This document shows positions 1-7,503 of a DNA stretch of 64,000 nt, one piece after another. Every line of letters begins with the position of its first letter. Position 1 is the stretch's first letter. A model generated the notes under the pieces. It saw nothing but the letters and a program-made list of their open reading frames with translations, had not been told where the DNA came from and ran no database searches. This stretch comes from Candidatus Accumulibacter sp. ACC003 (GTDB lineage Bacteria; Pseudomonadota; Gammaproteobacteria; Burkholderiales; Rhodocyclaceae). Where the stretch lies: positions 310,001 to 374,000 of the forward strand of contig NZ_CAJQTX010000007.1 of NCBI RefSeq assembly GCF_907163085.1, written 5' to 3'. The translations under genes and the position numbers were made by a program.

Positions 1-1
1 G

Positions 2-943
2 GGCCTGTTGTCGATGCTGCCGCAGACCGAGCAATCGCGGTCGCGGGCGCGCATTCGGCAGCTTCTCGCCGACACCGGCTATCAGGAGGTGGTGAACTTC
101 GCTTTCGTCGAAGAGGCGTGGGAACGCGATTTTGCCGACAACGGCGCGCTGATTCGTCTGGCCAATCCGATTGCCAGTCAGTTGAGCGTGATGCGTTCGA
201 CGCTGATTGGTGGTCTGCTCGCCAACGTCGCCACCAACCTCAAACGTCGGCAGAGTCGGGCGCGCTTTTTCGAGACCGGGCGTTGCTTCGGCCGCGACCC
301 GCAAGGCGCTCCGGTTGCCGGCTTTCGGCAACCCTGGAAGCTGGCCGCCCTGGCTTACGGGACGGCTTTGCCCGAGCAGTGGGGAGTTGCGGCGCGCAAG
401 GTCGATTTCTTTGACCTCAAGGGCGACCTGGAACAACTCCTCGCGCCGCGCCAGGCAAGCTTCGAGAAGACTCATCATCCGGCCCTGCATCCCGGGCGAA
501 GTGCGCGCGTTCTGGTCGATGGCCAGGCGATTGGCTTCCTTGGCGAGTTGCATCCACAGTGGCAGCAGAAATATGATTTGCCGCTGGCGCCGGTGCTTTT
601 CGAACTCGAACTTGATGCCGTTGTCCTGGCGACGCTGCCACGCTACGGTGAAGTCTCCAGGCAACCACCTGTCATTCGGGATATGGCCATTGTCGTCGAT
701 CAGGCGCTTGAGTTGCAGCAGCTGATCGCTGCGATGACCGTCAATCGCCCGAAAATAGTTCGAGAAATCAGTCTGTTCGACGTCTATGTCGGGCGCGGTG
801 TCGACGCCGGCAAGAAAAGCCTTGCCTTCCGCATAATGATGCAAGATACTCAAAAAACATTGCAGGAAGCCGAAGTCGATGCCGCCATGCAACAGTTGCT
901 GGCTTATCTGCAAGAGGCGTTCGCGGCGCAGCTTCGCGTCTGA
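2..943 (+). CDS. pheT: Phenylalanine--tRNA ligase beta subunit, C-terminal part (5' end outside window)
   Basis: Charges tRNA-Phe as part of the cytoplasmic alpha2beta2 synthetase. The frame is open from base 2, so this is the last 313 residues of a protein of about 800. The part seen covers the end of the B5 region, the catalytic-like core (the segment [11 protein letters not shown] is characteristic) and the C-terminal ferredoxin-fold anticodon-binding domain ([11 protein letters not shown] through [11 protein letters not shown]). ihfA follows after 11 bases, the usual pheT-ihfA order of gamma- and betaproteobacteria. The 5' partner pheS should lie just outside. Identification is secure; only the start is missing. 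Confidence 0.95.
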   Translation, partial: GLLSMLPQTEQSRSRARIRQLLADTGYQEVVNFAFVEEAWERDFADNGALIRLANPIASQLSVMRSTLIGGLLANVATNLKRRQSRARFFETGRCFGRDPQGAPVAGFRQPWKLAALAYGTALPEQWGVAARKVDFFDLKGDLEQLLAPRQASFEKTHHPALHPGRSARVLVDGQAIGFLGELHPQWQQKYDLPLAPVLFELELDAVVLATLPRYGEVSRQPPVIRDMAIVVDQALELQQLIAAMTVNRPKIVREISLFDVYVGRGVDAGKKSLAFRIMMQDTQKTLQEAEVDAAMQQLLAYLQEAFAAQLRV

Positions 944-954
944 GAGGGGGGGGA

Positions 955-1257
955 ATGACGCTTACCAAAGCAGAGCTCGCGGACTTGCTGTTCGAGAAAG
1001 TTGGCCTCAACAAGCGCGAGGCCAAGGATATGGTCGAGGCTTTTTTCGAGGAAATCCGGAATGCGCTGGAGCGTGGCGACGGCGTCAAGTTGTCGGGATT
1101 CGGCAATTTTCAGCTGCGCGACAAGCCGCAGCGGCCCGGCCGAAATCCCAAGACCGGCGAAGAAATTCCGATCACGGCAAGACGAGTGGTTACTTTTCAT
1201 GCCAGCCAGAAACTGAAGGCCGAAGTGGAGCACGCTTATGATGGAAGCCAGTCCTAG
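955..1257 (+). CDS. ihfA: Integration host factor alpha subunit
   Basis: DNA-bending nucleoid protein that acts as a heterodimer with IhfB in recombination and in sigma-54 and other promoters. The 100-residue length is exactly that of the family. The N-terminal helices ([18 protein letters not shown]) and the beta-arm signature [12 protein letters not shown] are visible, with the conserved proline that intercalates DNA in the arm (RNPKTG). A purine-rich ribosome site (gagaggggggga) precedes the ATG. The 3' end overlaps the start of the next gene by 20 bases, suggesting translational coupling. IhfA is preferred over IhfB or HU because of the pheT-ihfA-merR context. Confidence 0.95.
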   Translation: MTLTKAELADLLFEKVGLNKREAKDMVEAFFEEIRNALERGDGVKLSGFGNFQLRDKPQRPGRNPKTGEEIPITARRVVTFHASQKLKAEVEHAYDGSQS

Positions 1258-1612
1258 AGACAACGGCGATGAGCCATTGCCGGCAATTCCGGCCAAGCGC
1301 TACTTCACGATTGGCGAGGTCAGCGAGCTGTGTGGCGTGAAGCCGCACGTCCTGCGCTATTGGGAGCAGGAGTTTGCGCAGCTCAAGCCGGTCAAGCGCC
1401 GAGGCAATCGCCGTTATTATCAGCATCACGAAGTTCTTCTGGTACGTCGGATCCGTGAGCTTCTTTATAGTCAGGGTTTTACGATCAGTGGCGCGCGCAA
1501 TCGTCTTGGCGACGCCGAGCCTGAGCCCGCGCTTACTCCCCGCGCGTCGGCGCTGACTGACGAAGTGCTGCGCGTCGAGCTGTTGAGCATCGCAGAAATG
1601 CTGCGCGTTTGA
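1238..1612 (+). CDS. MerR-family transcriptional regulator linked to ihfA
   Basis: Small DNA-binding regulator of 124 residues. A winged helix-turn-helix of MerR type starts at about residue 22 ([22 protein letters not shown]) and is followed by the second recognition stretch [13 protein letters not shown]. The C-terminal part is short and has no cysteine pattern for metal sensing, so no ligand can be proposed. Homologues directly downstream of ihfA are widespread in proteobacteria, but their target is unknown to me. Two adjacent ATG codons (1238 and 1241) could start it; both lie inside ihfA. Confidence 0.85.
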   Translation: MMEASPRDNGDEPLPAIPAKRYFTIGEVSELCGVKPHVLRYWEQEFAQLKPVKRRGNRRYYQHHEVLLVRRIRELLYSQGFTISGARNRLGDAEPEPALTPRASALTDEVLRVELLSIAEMLRV

Positions 1613-1634
1613 GCGTTGGCCGCGGGATTTCGGT

Positions 1635-1640
1635 TATAAT
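1635..1640 (+). promoter_or_regulatory. Probable -10 box of the tRNA-Pro gene
   Basis: A perfect TATAAT lies 11 bases before the first base of the tRNA, at the right distance for a sigma-70 promoter. No good -35 is present; the nearest candidates are poor matches. The call rests on the -10 and its position. Confidence 0.6.
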
Positions 1641-1651
1641 TCGCGGGTTGT

Positions 1652-1728
1652 CGGGGCGTGGCGCAGCCTGGTAGCGCACTTGCATGGGGTGCAAGGGGTC
1701 CCGAGTTCGAATCCCGGCGCCCCGACCA
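1652..1728 (+). tRNA. tRNA-Pro (anticodon GGG)
   Basis: A 77-base cloverleaf. The acceptor stem cggggcg pairs with cgccccg, followed by discriminator A and an encoded CCA. The D-loop contains agcctggtagcgc, the anticodon stem is cttgc/gcaag with loop atggggt giving anticodon GGG, and the T-loop is ttcgaat. The encoded CCA end is usual in proteobacteria. Confidence 0.97.
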
Positions 1729-1758
1729 ACAAAAACAAGTAGTTAAGAAGAACCGAAG

Positions 1759-1786
1759 AACCGGCCATGGGCCGGTTTTTTGTTTT
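1759..1786 (+). terminator. Rho-independent terminator after tRNA-Pro
   Basis: An 8-base-pair stem (aaccggcc / ggccggtt) with a three-base loop is followed at once by a run of T broken by one G. It lies 30 bases after the tRNA and fits termination of that transcript. Confidence 0.85.
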
Positions 1787-2304
1787 CAGGAGCGGCGGCG
1801 CGAGGCCTTGGCTGAGCGCAAAAGCCCGCCTTGTTCCCTTTCGCCCGGGCCACCTGCAGACAGCCGTTGATGTCGGGATTCGACGTTTTCAGGGCGATCG
1901 GTCGCTGCCCGTCAGGGTGCGCCGCTTGGCCCATGTCGCCAGATCCCCCAGGCTGGCTCGGCCAGCTGCTGGCCGCGTGGCCGCCAGCGGCTGGCGGCGG
2001 TTCGCGTTCGCACATTGCTTATAATCCCGCTATCGTGTGGCGCCGAATAAGCGTTTGCCTCGGTGTTCGGCGCCGGCCCACGCCAAGGAGATATCTGTCA
2101 AATGCCATATCCAGGTGCTGGTCTTTTCGCCCGTCTTGCGTGTCGCGACAACAGTTACTTGCTTCGACTGTGCGCGTGCGGTTGCGCTTTGAAGACGATC
2201 GATAGCCCGGCAGCATCCGGTATCTTATTTTCCGGCAATCGCCCAAGAACAGCCGGTCGTGCCTCGGATAGCACTCGCCAGACCGGCCCAGGAACCTCCC
2301 CCCG
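1787..2304 (+). other. 518-base stretch without a convincing gene
   Basis: No reading frame here looks like a protein. A TATAAT at 2020-2025 could be the -10 of a promoter for the downstream response regulator, which would give a leader of about 270 bases. An aaggag at 2086-2091 stands before an ATG at 2102. The 68-residue frame from there ends at 2308, overlapping the next start as ATGA, but its composition (many R, S, G, P and C, no recognisable pattern) argues against a real protein. Confidence 0.4.
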
Positions 2305-4542
2305 ATGAACGATGAATTGCTTTGTTGGACGAACGACGCCGACTCGCCGAGCACGCTTTCAAGCGCGCTACCGCCGTGGAAGTTGCTGGTTGTCGACGAC
2401 GATCCGGAGGTGCACAGCGTTACGCGGCTGGTCTTGCACGACCGCCAGGTTCTTGGCCGGCCACTGCACTTGTTGCACGCCTACAGCGGTACGCAAGCGC
2501 GTACGCTGCTGGCGGCGAACCCCGACATCGCCGTTGCGCTCCTTGACGTGGTCATGGAGACGGCGCAGGCCGGACTCGAACTCGTCGGCTACATACGTGA
2601 CCACCTGCGACTGGTCGAATGCCGGCTGATCCTGCGCACCGGTGAGCCGGGCTACGCGCCCGAGTTGATGGTCATTGAGAAATATGACATCAACGACTAT
2701 CGCAGCAAAGGCGAACTCACGCACACCCGTCTGATCACCGTGGTCAGCACGGCGCTGCGCTCGTACCAGCAACTACATGCCATTGCCGAGCAGCGGCGCG
2801 GCCTGGAGTTGATCGTGCACGCGGCCGCCGAGTTGATCGAGGAACACCACATCGTCAGTCTGGCCAATAGCGTTCTCAAGCAACTGGCGGCCCTGCTGAA
2901 GTTGCCGGTCGATGGCCTGGTCTGCAGCCGGTGGGAGGCGCCCGGCCGTGCCGCCGCCGAGTGGCAGGTGGTTGGTGCCGCCGGCCGCCATGCCGGCTGT
3001 GCTGCGCTGGCGTTGAGCGGCGTCCCGGAGAGGCGCGTCGCGAAGGCTGTGCTGGCCGCTGTGACACGCCGACAGCACGTCTTTGGCGATTGCGCAGTCT
3101 TGTACCTGCGCGCGTCGGTCGACCACGAGGTGGCGATTTTTCTGGAATCCGGAGCGGCGCTGGCGGCGCTCGATCGTGCGCTGCTCGACGTCTTCCTGGG
3201 CAGCATCGCGGCCTGCTTTCGGAACGTTCATCTGCTTGAGCGTCTGGTACGCGCGCAGACGGAAATCGAAGAGCAGCGTTCCTTTCTGCGAACGGTCATC
3301 GACGCCGATCCGCATTTCATTTTTGTCATTGACCGGCAGGGTCGGATCAGCTTGGCCAACCGCAGTCTTGCGGCGAGTCTTCATCGGACCGTCGAGGAGA
3401 TGGTCGGGCACTGCGCCGCCGACTTTCTTGCCGATGCTGAAGCGGTGCGTACGCTGGCTGGCGACGACCAGGCGATCCTTGACGGGCAGCAGGAGTGGCT
3501 AGAGCGTGAACTGCGACTGGTTGATCCGAGCGGCGAGAGCCGCTGGTTCCACGTCATCAAGGCGCCGATCACCATCGCCACGGGGCAGATCGAGCAACTG
3601 GTCGGAGTCAGCATCGAGATTACCGAGCGCAAGCGTGCCGAATTGGCGCTGTTCGAAGCCAAGGAGCGGGCGCAGGTCACCCTGCATTCGATCGGTGACG
3701 CGGTTATCACGACTGATGCGCGGGCGCGCGTCGATTATCTGAACCCGGTCGCCGAGGCGCTGACTGGCTGGAACGAGGCTGACGCCAAGGGCCAGCGTGT
3801 CGAAGACGTCTTTCGGATCGTCAACCAGCAGACTCGCGAAACCGTCCCGGATCCCGTGCAGCGCTGCCTCCGGGAGCGGCGCGTGGTGAGCATGCCGAAT
3901 CGCTCCGTACTGCTCGGGCGCAACGGCAGCGAATACGAAGTCGACGATTCGGCGGCGCCGATAGGTGGGCGAGATGGCCAGACCCTGGGCGCCGTGCTGG
4001 TCTTCCACGACGTCACCCAGACGCGCCAGCTGACGCGCCAGTTGGCGCATGACGCCACCCACGATGCGCTGACCGGCCTGATCAATCGACCCGAGTTCGA
4101 GCGGCGACTGGAACGAGCGGTCGGCAGCGCCCAGCAGCACGGTGCGCGGCACATTCTGTGCTACCTCGACCTGGATCAGTTCAAGGTCGTGAACGACAGT
4201 GCCGGGCATGCCGCCGGCGATGAACTGCTCAAGCAAATCATCACCATTCTGGCCGGCATGGTCCGCGATCGCGATACCCTGGCGCGAATCGGCGGCGACG
4301 AATTTGCCCTGCTGCAGGAGAATTGTCCGCTGGAGCGCGCGCAGCTCATCGCGCAGGAGATGGTACGGAATATTCGACAGCACCGTTTCATTTGGGAAGG
4401 CAAGAGCTATCAGATCGGCGTCAGTATTCGCCTGGTCGCAATCACCGCGGAAACCTGCAACACCGCGCAGCTCCTGGCCCGCGCCGACGCCGCCTGCTAC
4501 ATGGCCAAGGAACTGGGTCGCAACCGGGTTCACGTCTATTAG
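2305..4542 (+). CDS. Response regulator with DUF3369, PAS and GGDEF domains (diguanylate cyclase)
   Basis: Predicted soluble c-di-GMP synthase of 745 residues controlled by phosphorylation. A receiver domain (about 25-150) has the acidic pair at 31-33 and phosphoacceptor Asp81 (ALLDVVME). A DUF3369-type GAF-like region follows (about 150-320; the link LILRTGEPGYAPE is typical). Two PAS domains lie at about 325-450 and 455-575. The GGDEF domain (about 590-745) has an intact GGDEF motif (RIGGDEFALL) and an RxxD inhibitory site (RDRD) five residues before it. Relatives usually carry a C-terminal EAL domain. Here a TAG stops the frame right after GRNRVHVY, and the EAL remnant follows as a pseudogene. 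It should therefore act as a cyclase only. Confidence 0.88.
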   Translation: MNDELLCWTNDADSPSTLSSALPPWKLLVVDDDPEVHSVTRLVLHDRQVLGRPLHLLHAYSGTQARTLLAANPDIAVALLDVVMETAQAGLELVGYIRDHLRLVECRLILRTGEPGYAPELMVIEKYDINDYRSKGELTHTRLITVVSTALRSYQQLHAIAEQRRGLELIVHAAAELIEEHHIVSLANSVLKQLAALLKLPVDGLVCSRWEAPGRAAAEWQVVGAAGRHAGCAALALSGVPERRVAKAVLAAVTRRQHVFGDCAVLYLRASVDHEVAIFLESGAALAALDRALLDVFLGSIAACFRNVHLLERLVRAQTEIEEQRSFLRTVIDADPHFIFVIDRQGRISLANRSLAASLHRTVEEMVGHCAADFLADAEAVRTLAGDDQAILDGQQEWLERELRLVDPSGESRWFHVIKAPITIATGQIEQLVGVSIEITERKRAELALFEAKERAQVTLHSIGDAVITTDARARVDYLNPVAEALTGWNEADAKGQRVEDVFRIVNQQTRETVPDPVQRCLRERRVVSMPNRSVLLGRNGSEYEVDDSAAPIGGRDGQTLGAVLVFHDVTQTRQLTRQLAHDATHDALTGLINRPEFERRLERAVGSAQQHGARHILCYLDLDQFKVVNDSAGHAAGDELLKQIITILAGMVRDRDTLARIGGDEFALLQENCPLERAQLIAQEMVRNIRQHRFIWEGKSYQIGVSIRLVAITAETCNTAQLLARADAACYMAKELGRNRVHVY

Positions 4543-5057
4543 CACGACGATCCCGAGACGCTTCGGCGCCACAGCGAAACCCTCGGCGCGGTCGGCAAAC
4601 GCTTCCGAGCGGTTCGTTACGAGGCTCTGCTGCGAGTCGTGGACGAGGGCAATCGGCCGCAAACAGGTTAACTGTGGTGCTGCCGGCGGCTTTCATTCCG
4701 GCAGCCGAGCGCTACGATCTGATGGCCGCCATTGATCGTTGGGTGATCCGCAACGCTTTTCTGGAGTACGAAAATGGCATCGGTCGGGCCGACGCCATGC
4801 TGGCGATCAACCTCTCGGCCAATTCGCTGAGCGACGAAGGTTTCGTCGACTTGATCGAAGGGCAGTTTACCGACCACCGCTTTCCAGCACAGCGGGCGTG
4901 TTTCGCGATCAACGAGATGAGTCATGCGCTGGGAATCGAGACGGTCGCCGAATGCGTCGCCAGCCAGGCGGTCGTCGACCGTTTGTGCGAAGTGGGCGTC
5001 GATTATGCGCAGGGCTACTTCTTTGGCAGGGCGGCGCCCTGGAGCGACACTTATTGA
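4543..5057 (+). pseudogene. Decayed EAL phosphodiesterase domain, former C-terminus of the preceding gene
   Basis: The frame continues past the TAG at 4540-4542 with EAL-leader sequence (HDDPETLRRHSETL) and the EAL motif context RYEALLRVVDEGN, then stops at 4669-4671. EAL-type sequence resumes in another frame (LPAAFIPAAERYDLMAAIDR, then LAINLSANSL). It later jumps from a CFAINE segment straight to the late EAL segment GIETVAECV and GVDYAQGYFFG. The part that normally carries DDFGSG and the catalytic Asp/Lys is missing. At least four lesions are visible: a stop, a deletion before YEALLR, a frameshift and a large internal deletion. It cannot encode an active phosphodiesterase. Confidence 0.85.
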
Positions 5058-5187
5058 GTGCCCGCTCCGCCCACCGCAGACCGATCGGCTGCGCGGCAAG
5101 TCGGTAGGCAGGCGGCATGCGCTTCCCGGATTGCCGGCGCACGATCGCCGGCCCGGCTGCCAGCGAGGCCCCGTGCGGTCGCCGTCG

Positions 5188-6510
5188 TCAGGGCTCGGTC
5201 GCTGCCGGCTGGCTGACCGGTAGCCAAACCCTGAAGCGGCTACCCTGGCCGGGGTGCGAGTCGATCTCGATGCGGCCGTGGTGTTTCTCGACGATGTTGT
5301 ACGATACCGACATGCCGAGTCCCGTCCCCTTGCCGACGGGTTTGGTGGTGAAAAATGGCTCGAAGATCCGCCGTTTGACGTCTTCGCTCATGCCGCAACC
5401 ATTGTCGCGGACTTCAACCCAGACCCACTCGTCCTGATGGCCGGTGCTCAGGGTGACGCTGCCCATGCCACGGCTTTCATCGACCGCCTGCGCGGCGTTG
5501 ACAATCAAGTTCATGAACACCTGGTTGAGCTGCGCCGCCAGACACTCGACGGCGGGTAGCTGGCCGTAGTTCTTGTCGACGGTGGCTTTGTACTTGACCT
5601 CGCTCCAGACCACGTTGAGTGTCGAGTCCAGCCCGGCATTGAGGTCAGCGTACTGCCACTCCGATTCATCGACGTGCGAAAAGTCCTTCAGATCCTCGAC
5701 GATCTTCTTGATGCGCAGCAGACCATCCTCGCTTTCCCGGATCAGCTCGGGCAGATCTTCCTGCAGGAAGTCGATATCGAGCGTCTGTTTCAATCCGGCG
5801 ATACGCGCCAGCAACTCGCTATCGGCGATCTGCGCCTCGGCCGCCTGGTAAGTGGTGATCAAGTGCAGCATCTGTTCGCAGTACTTCTTCAGGCTCTGCA
5901 GATTGGAGTTGACGAAGCCGACCGGGTTGTTGATTTCGTGCGCAACACCCGCCGCCAACTGGCCGATCGAGGCCATTTTTTCGGACTGCAAAAGCTGATT
6001 CTGGGCCGCTTCAAGTTTGCCGATGAGGACGCCTTGCGCGGCTTTTTCCGTGTTCAACGCGGCAATCGCCTCGTGCAGGCGGCACTGCGCAATCGCCGTT
6101 TCTGTGTAGTCAAAGATCGTGCCGCAGACCAGCGATATCTCGCCGCCGGCAACGCGCAGTGGCAGGAAGGTGACGTTCTGGCGCATCGCATCGAGCCCGC
6201 GGGTGATCGGCCGGTCGTGGGGAAAGCGGAACAGGTAGGGCCGCAGTTCCCACAGCGTGAAGGCGCTGTTGCCGAGGACGAAGACGCTTTCCAGCTTCTT
6301 CTCCAGCCAGGCCCGCGGCAACTCCGGAAACATCGCGAACAGGTTTTGGCCGAGCATCGCGGTGCTCGACTTGCCACTGTGCACGGCCATGAAGCGGTTC
6401 CAGAGCGCTACCGTGCCGGCACGGTCGACGGCGAATACGCCGACGTCGATGCGCTCGACCAGCGATTCGAGCAGCGCCGAAGAGGTGGCGGCGGCGGCGG
6501 GCAGCGTCAC
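5188..6510 (-). CDS. PAS-domain histidine kinase
   Basis: Predicted cytoplasmic sensor kinase of 440 residues, last gene of the minus-strand signalling operon. An N-terminal PAS domain (about 12-140; VDRAGTVALWNRF) is joined by a coiled coil to a HisKA-type dimerisation region with phosphoacceptor His191 (GVAHEINNPVGF). The HATPase_c domain (about 300-432) has the N box NLIVNAAQAVDE, DNGCGMS, and GKGTGLGMS. There are no membrane segments. The start is GTG, immediately after the TGA of the CheC-like gene. The kinase half is closely similar to the kinase half of the symporter-kinase at 7504-11694, so the two probably arose by duplication. The ligand is unknown. Confidence 0.88.
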   Translation of the reverse strand: MTLPAAAATSSALLESLVERIDVGVFAVDRAGTVALWNRFMAVHSGKSSTAMLGQNLFAMFPELPRAWLEKKLESVFVLGNSAFTLWELRPYLFRFPHDRPITRGLDAMRQNVTFLPLRVAGGEISLVCGTIFDYTETAIAQCRLHEAIAALNTEKAAQGVLIGKLEAAQNQLLQSEKMASIGQLAAGVAHEINNPVGFVNSNLQSLKKYCEQMLHLITTYQAAEAQIADSELLARIAGLKQTLDIDFLQEDLPELIRESEDGLLRIKKIVEDLKDFSHVDESEWQYADLNAGLDSTLNVVWSEVKYKATVDKNYGQLPAVECLAAQLNQVFMNLIVNAAQAVDESRGMGSVTLSTGHQDEWVWVEVRDNGCGMSEDVKRRIFEPFFTTKPVGKGTGLGMSVSYNIVEKHHGRIEIDSHPGQGSRFRVWLPVSQPAATEP

Positions 6511-7122
6511 TCAGAGTTCCTCGATGAAGCGGTCGAGCGCGCGCTGCAGAGCGGCGACGGCGTCTTCCGCCATGAGGATGATCAGATGGCAGCGGAAGAC
6601 CCGTCGTTCGAGCCCAAAGCGCACTTCGACCAGCAGTGCGCAGCGGGCAGCGATCGCTTCGGCCTGAAGCAGTTGGTGGGTGGATACCTGGTCAGCGAGC
6701 AGCGACGGCGCCGAAAAGCCGATCTCGGCACGCAGCAGTTCGGCAATGCCGCCCAGGCAGGCGCCGACCAGTACGTTGCTGATGTCGAGCAGCAATTCCC
6801 GGCTGGCGGGCGCGTCCAGGGCGTCTCCGTAACTCATCAGTTCGGCGAGGTCGTGCGCCGAATGCTCCGAAAAAATGACAATTGCCTCGCCGCGCAATTC
6901 GCCGAGAAAAGCCTGGCGGACCGCCGAGGCGATGCCGTCACCGGCCAGCGCTACCAGCGCGGCGGGGATCTCGGCCGCGTCCACGGCTCTGATCTGTGGC
7001 ACCGAGAGTTCGACAAACTCACCGAGCACCTGGGCGATCGACGCGCCGGCCTGCCCCATGCCGATGTTCGCGACCTCCTGCAAGGCCTCGCGTTGATCGT
7101 CGCTGATGAAGTCCATAGTCAT
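6511..7122 (-). CDS. CheC-family phospho-CheY phosphatase-like protein
   Basis: Predicted protein of 203 residues that dephosphorylates a CheY-type receiver. The first CheC active-site helix is clear (LQEVANIGMGQAGASIA, with the E-x2-N pattern). The second copy (LLLDISNVLVGACL) keeps the Asn but has Asp where Glu is usual, so the second site may be weaker. It overlaps the upstream CheY-like gene by ATGA, and the next kinase starts directly after its stop, so all three should be co-translated. A second in-frame ATG at 7116 gives MDFISDDQ. A CheX or CheY-P-binding role without catalysis is possible. Confidence 0.8.
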   Translation of the reverse strand: MTMDFISDDQREALQEVANIGMGQAGASIAQVLGEFVELSVPQIRAVDAAEIPAALVALAGDGIASAVRQAFLGELRGEAIVIFSEHSAHDLAELMSYGDALDAPASRELLLDISNVLVGACLGGIAELLRAEIGFSAPSLLADQVSTHQLLQAEAIAARCALLVEVRFGLERRVFRCHLIILMAEDAVAALQRALDRFIEEL

Positions 7123-7487
7123 AACACGAGTCCGTATTCCTTGAGCACCGCCCTGACTTCGACGGGGTCGACCGGTTTCTTTAGGAAAGCGATCGCGCCC
7201 ATGGCGCGAACGCGCGCTTGTGCAGCCGCCTGAATGTCCGCCGAAACGACGATCACCAGGCAGTTGAGGTCTTCGTGCCGGAGCGTTTCGAGGACCTGAT
7301 AGCCGTCCATTTCCGGCATTGTCAGGTCAAGAAAGATGACATCTACGCCGCCCTGACGGTAATGCGACAGGGCTTCGACGCCATTCGCGGCTTGCGTGAT
7401 GGTGATATCCCAAGCCGGCGGCAGTGCGCGAATCAACATCTTGCGGGCCATTGCTGAATCGTCGACGACGAGAACCGAAAGCGACAT
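7119..7487 (-). CDS. Single-domain CheY-like response regulator
   Basis: Stand-alone receiver of 122 residues with no output domain. It has acidic residues at 9-10 (VLVVDDSAMARKM), phosphoacceptor Asp54 (IFLDLTMPEMDG), Ser in the switch position (VIVVSAD) and Lys in FLKKPVDP. The start at 7487 is chosen because aagggag lies six bases before it; the ATG at 7493 directly abuts that site. It lies 16 bases downstream of the symporter-kinase and overlaps the CheC-like gene. It probably takes phosphate from one of the operon's kinases and loses it through the CheC-like protein. Confidence 0.9.
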   Translation of the reverse strand: MSLSVLVVDDSAMARKMLIRALPPAWDITITQAANGVEALSHYRQGGVDVIFLDLTMPEMDGYQVLETLRHEDLNCLVIVVSADIQAAAQARVRAMGAIAFLKKPVDPVEVRAVLKEYGLVL

Positions 7488-7503
7488 TGCCATCTCCCTT
7501 GCG

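Noticed and set aside
2102-2308. 68-residue frame with aaggag upstream and ATGA overlap with the cyclase start
   Set aside because: Composition is unlike protein and no family is recognised. It is kept only as a remark in the leader finding.
5674-7233. 519-residue plus-strand open frame opposite the kinase and CheC-like genes
   Set aside because: It is a shadow caused by high GC and codon bias. The minus-strand frames carry clear kinase and CheC motifs, and the plus frame has no family character or ribosome site.
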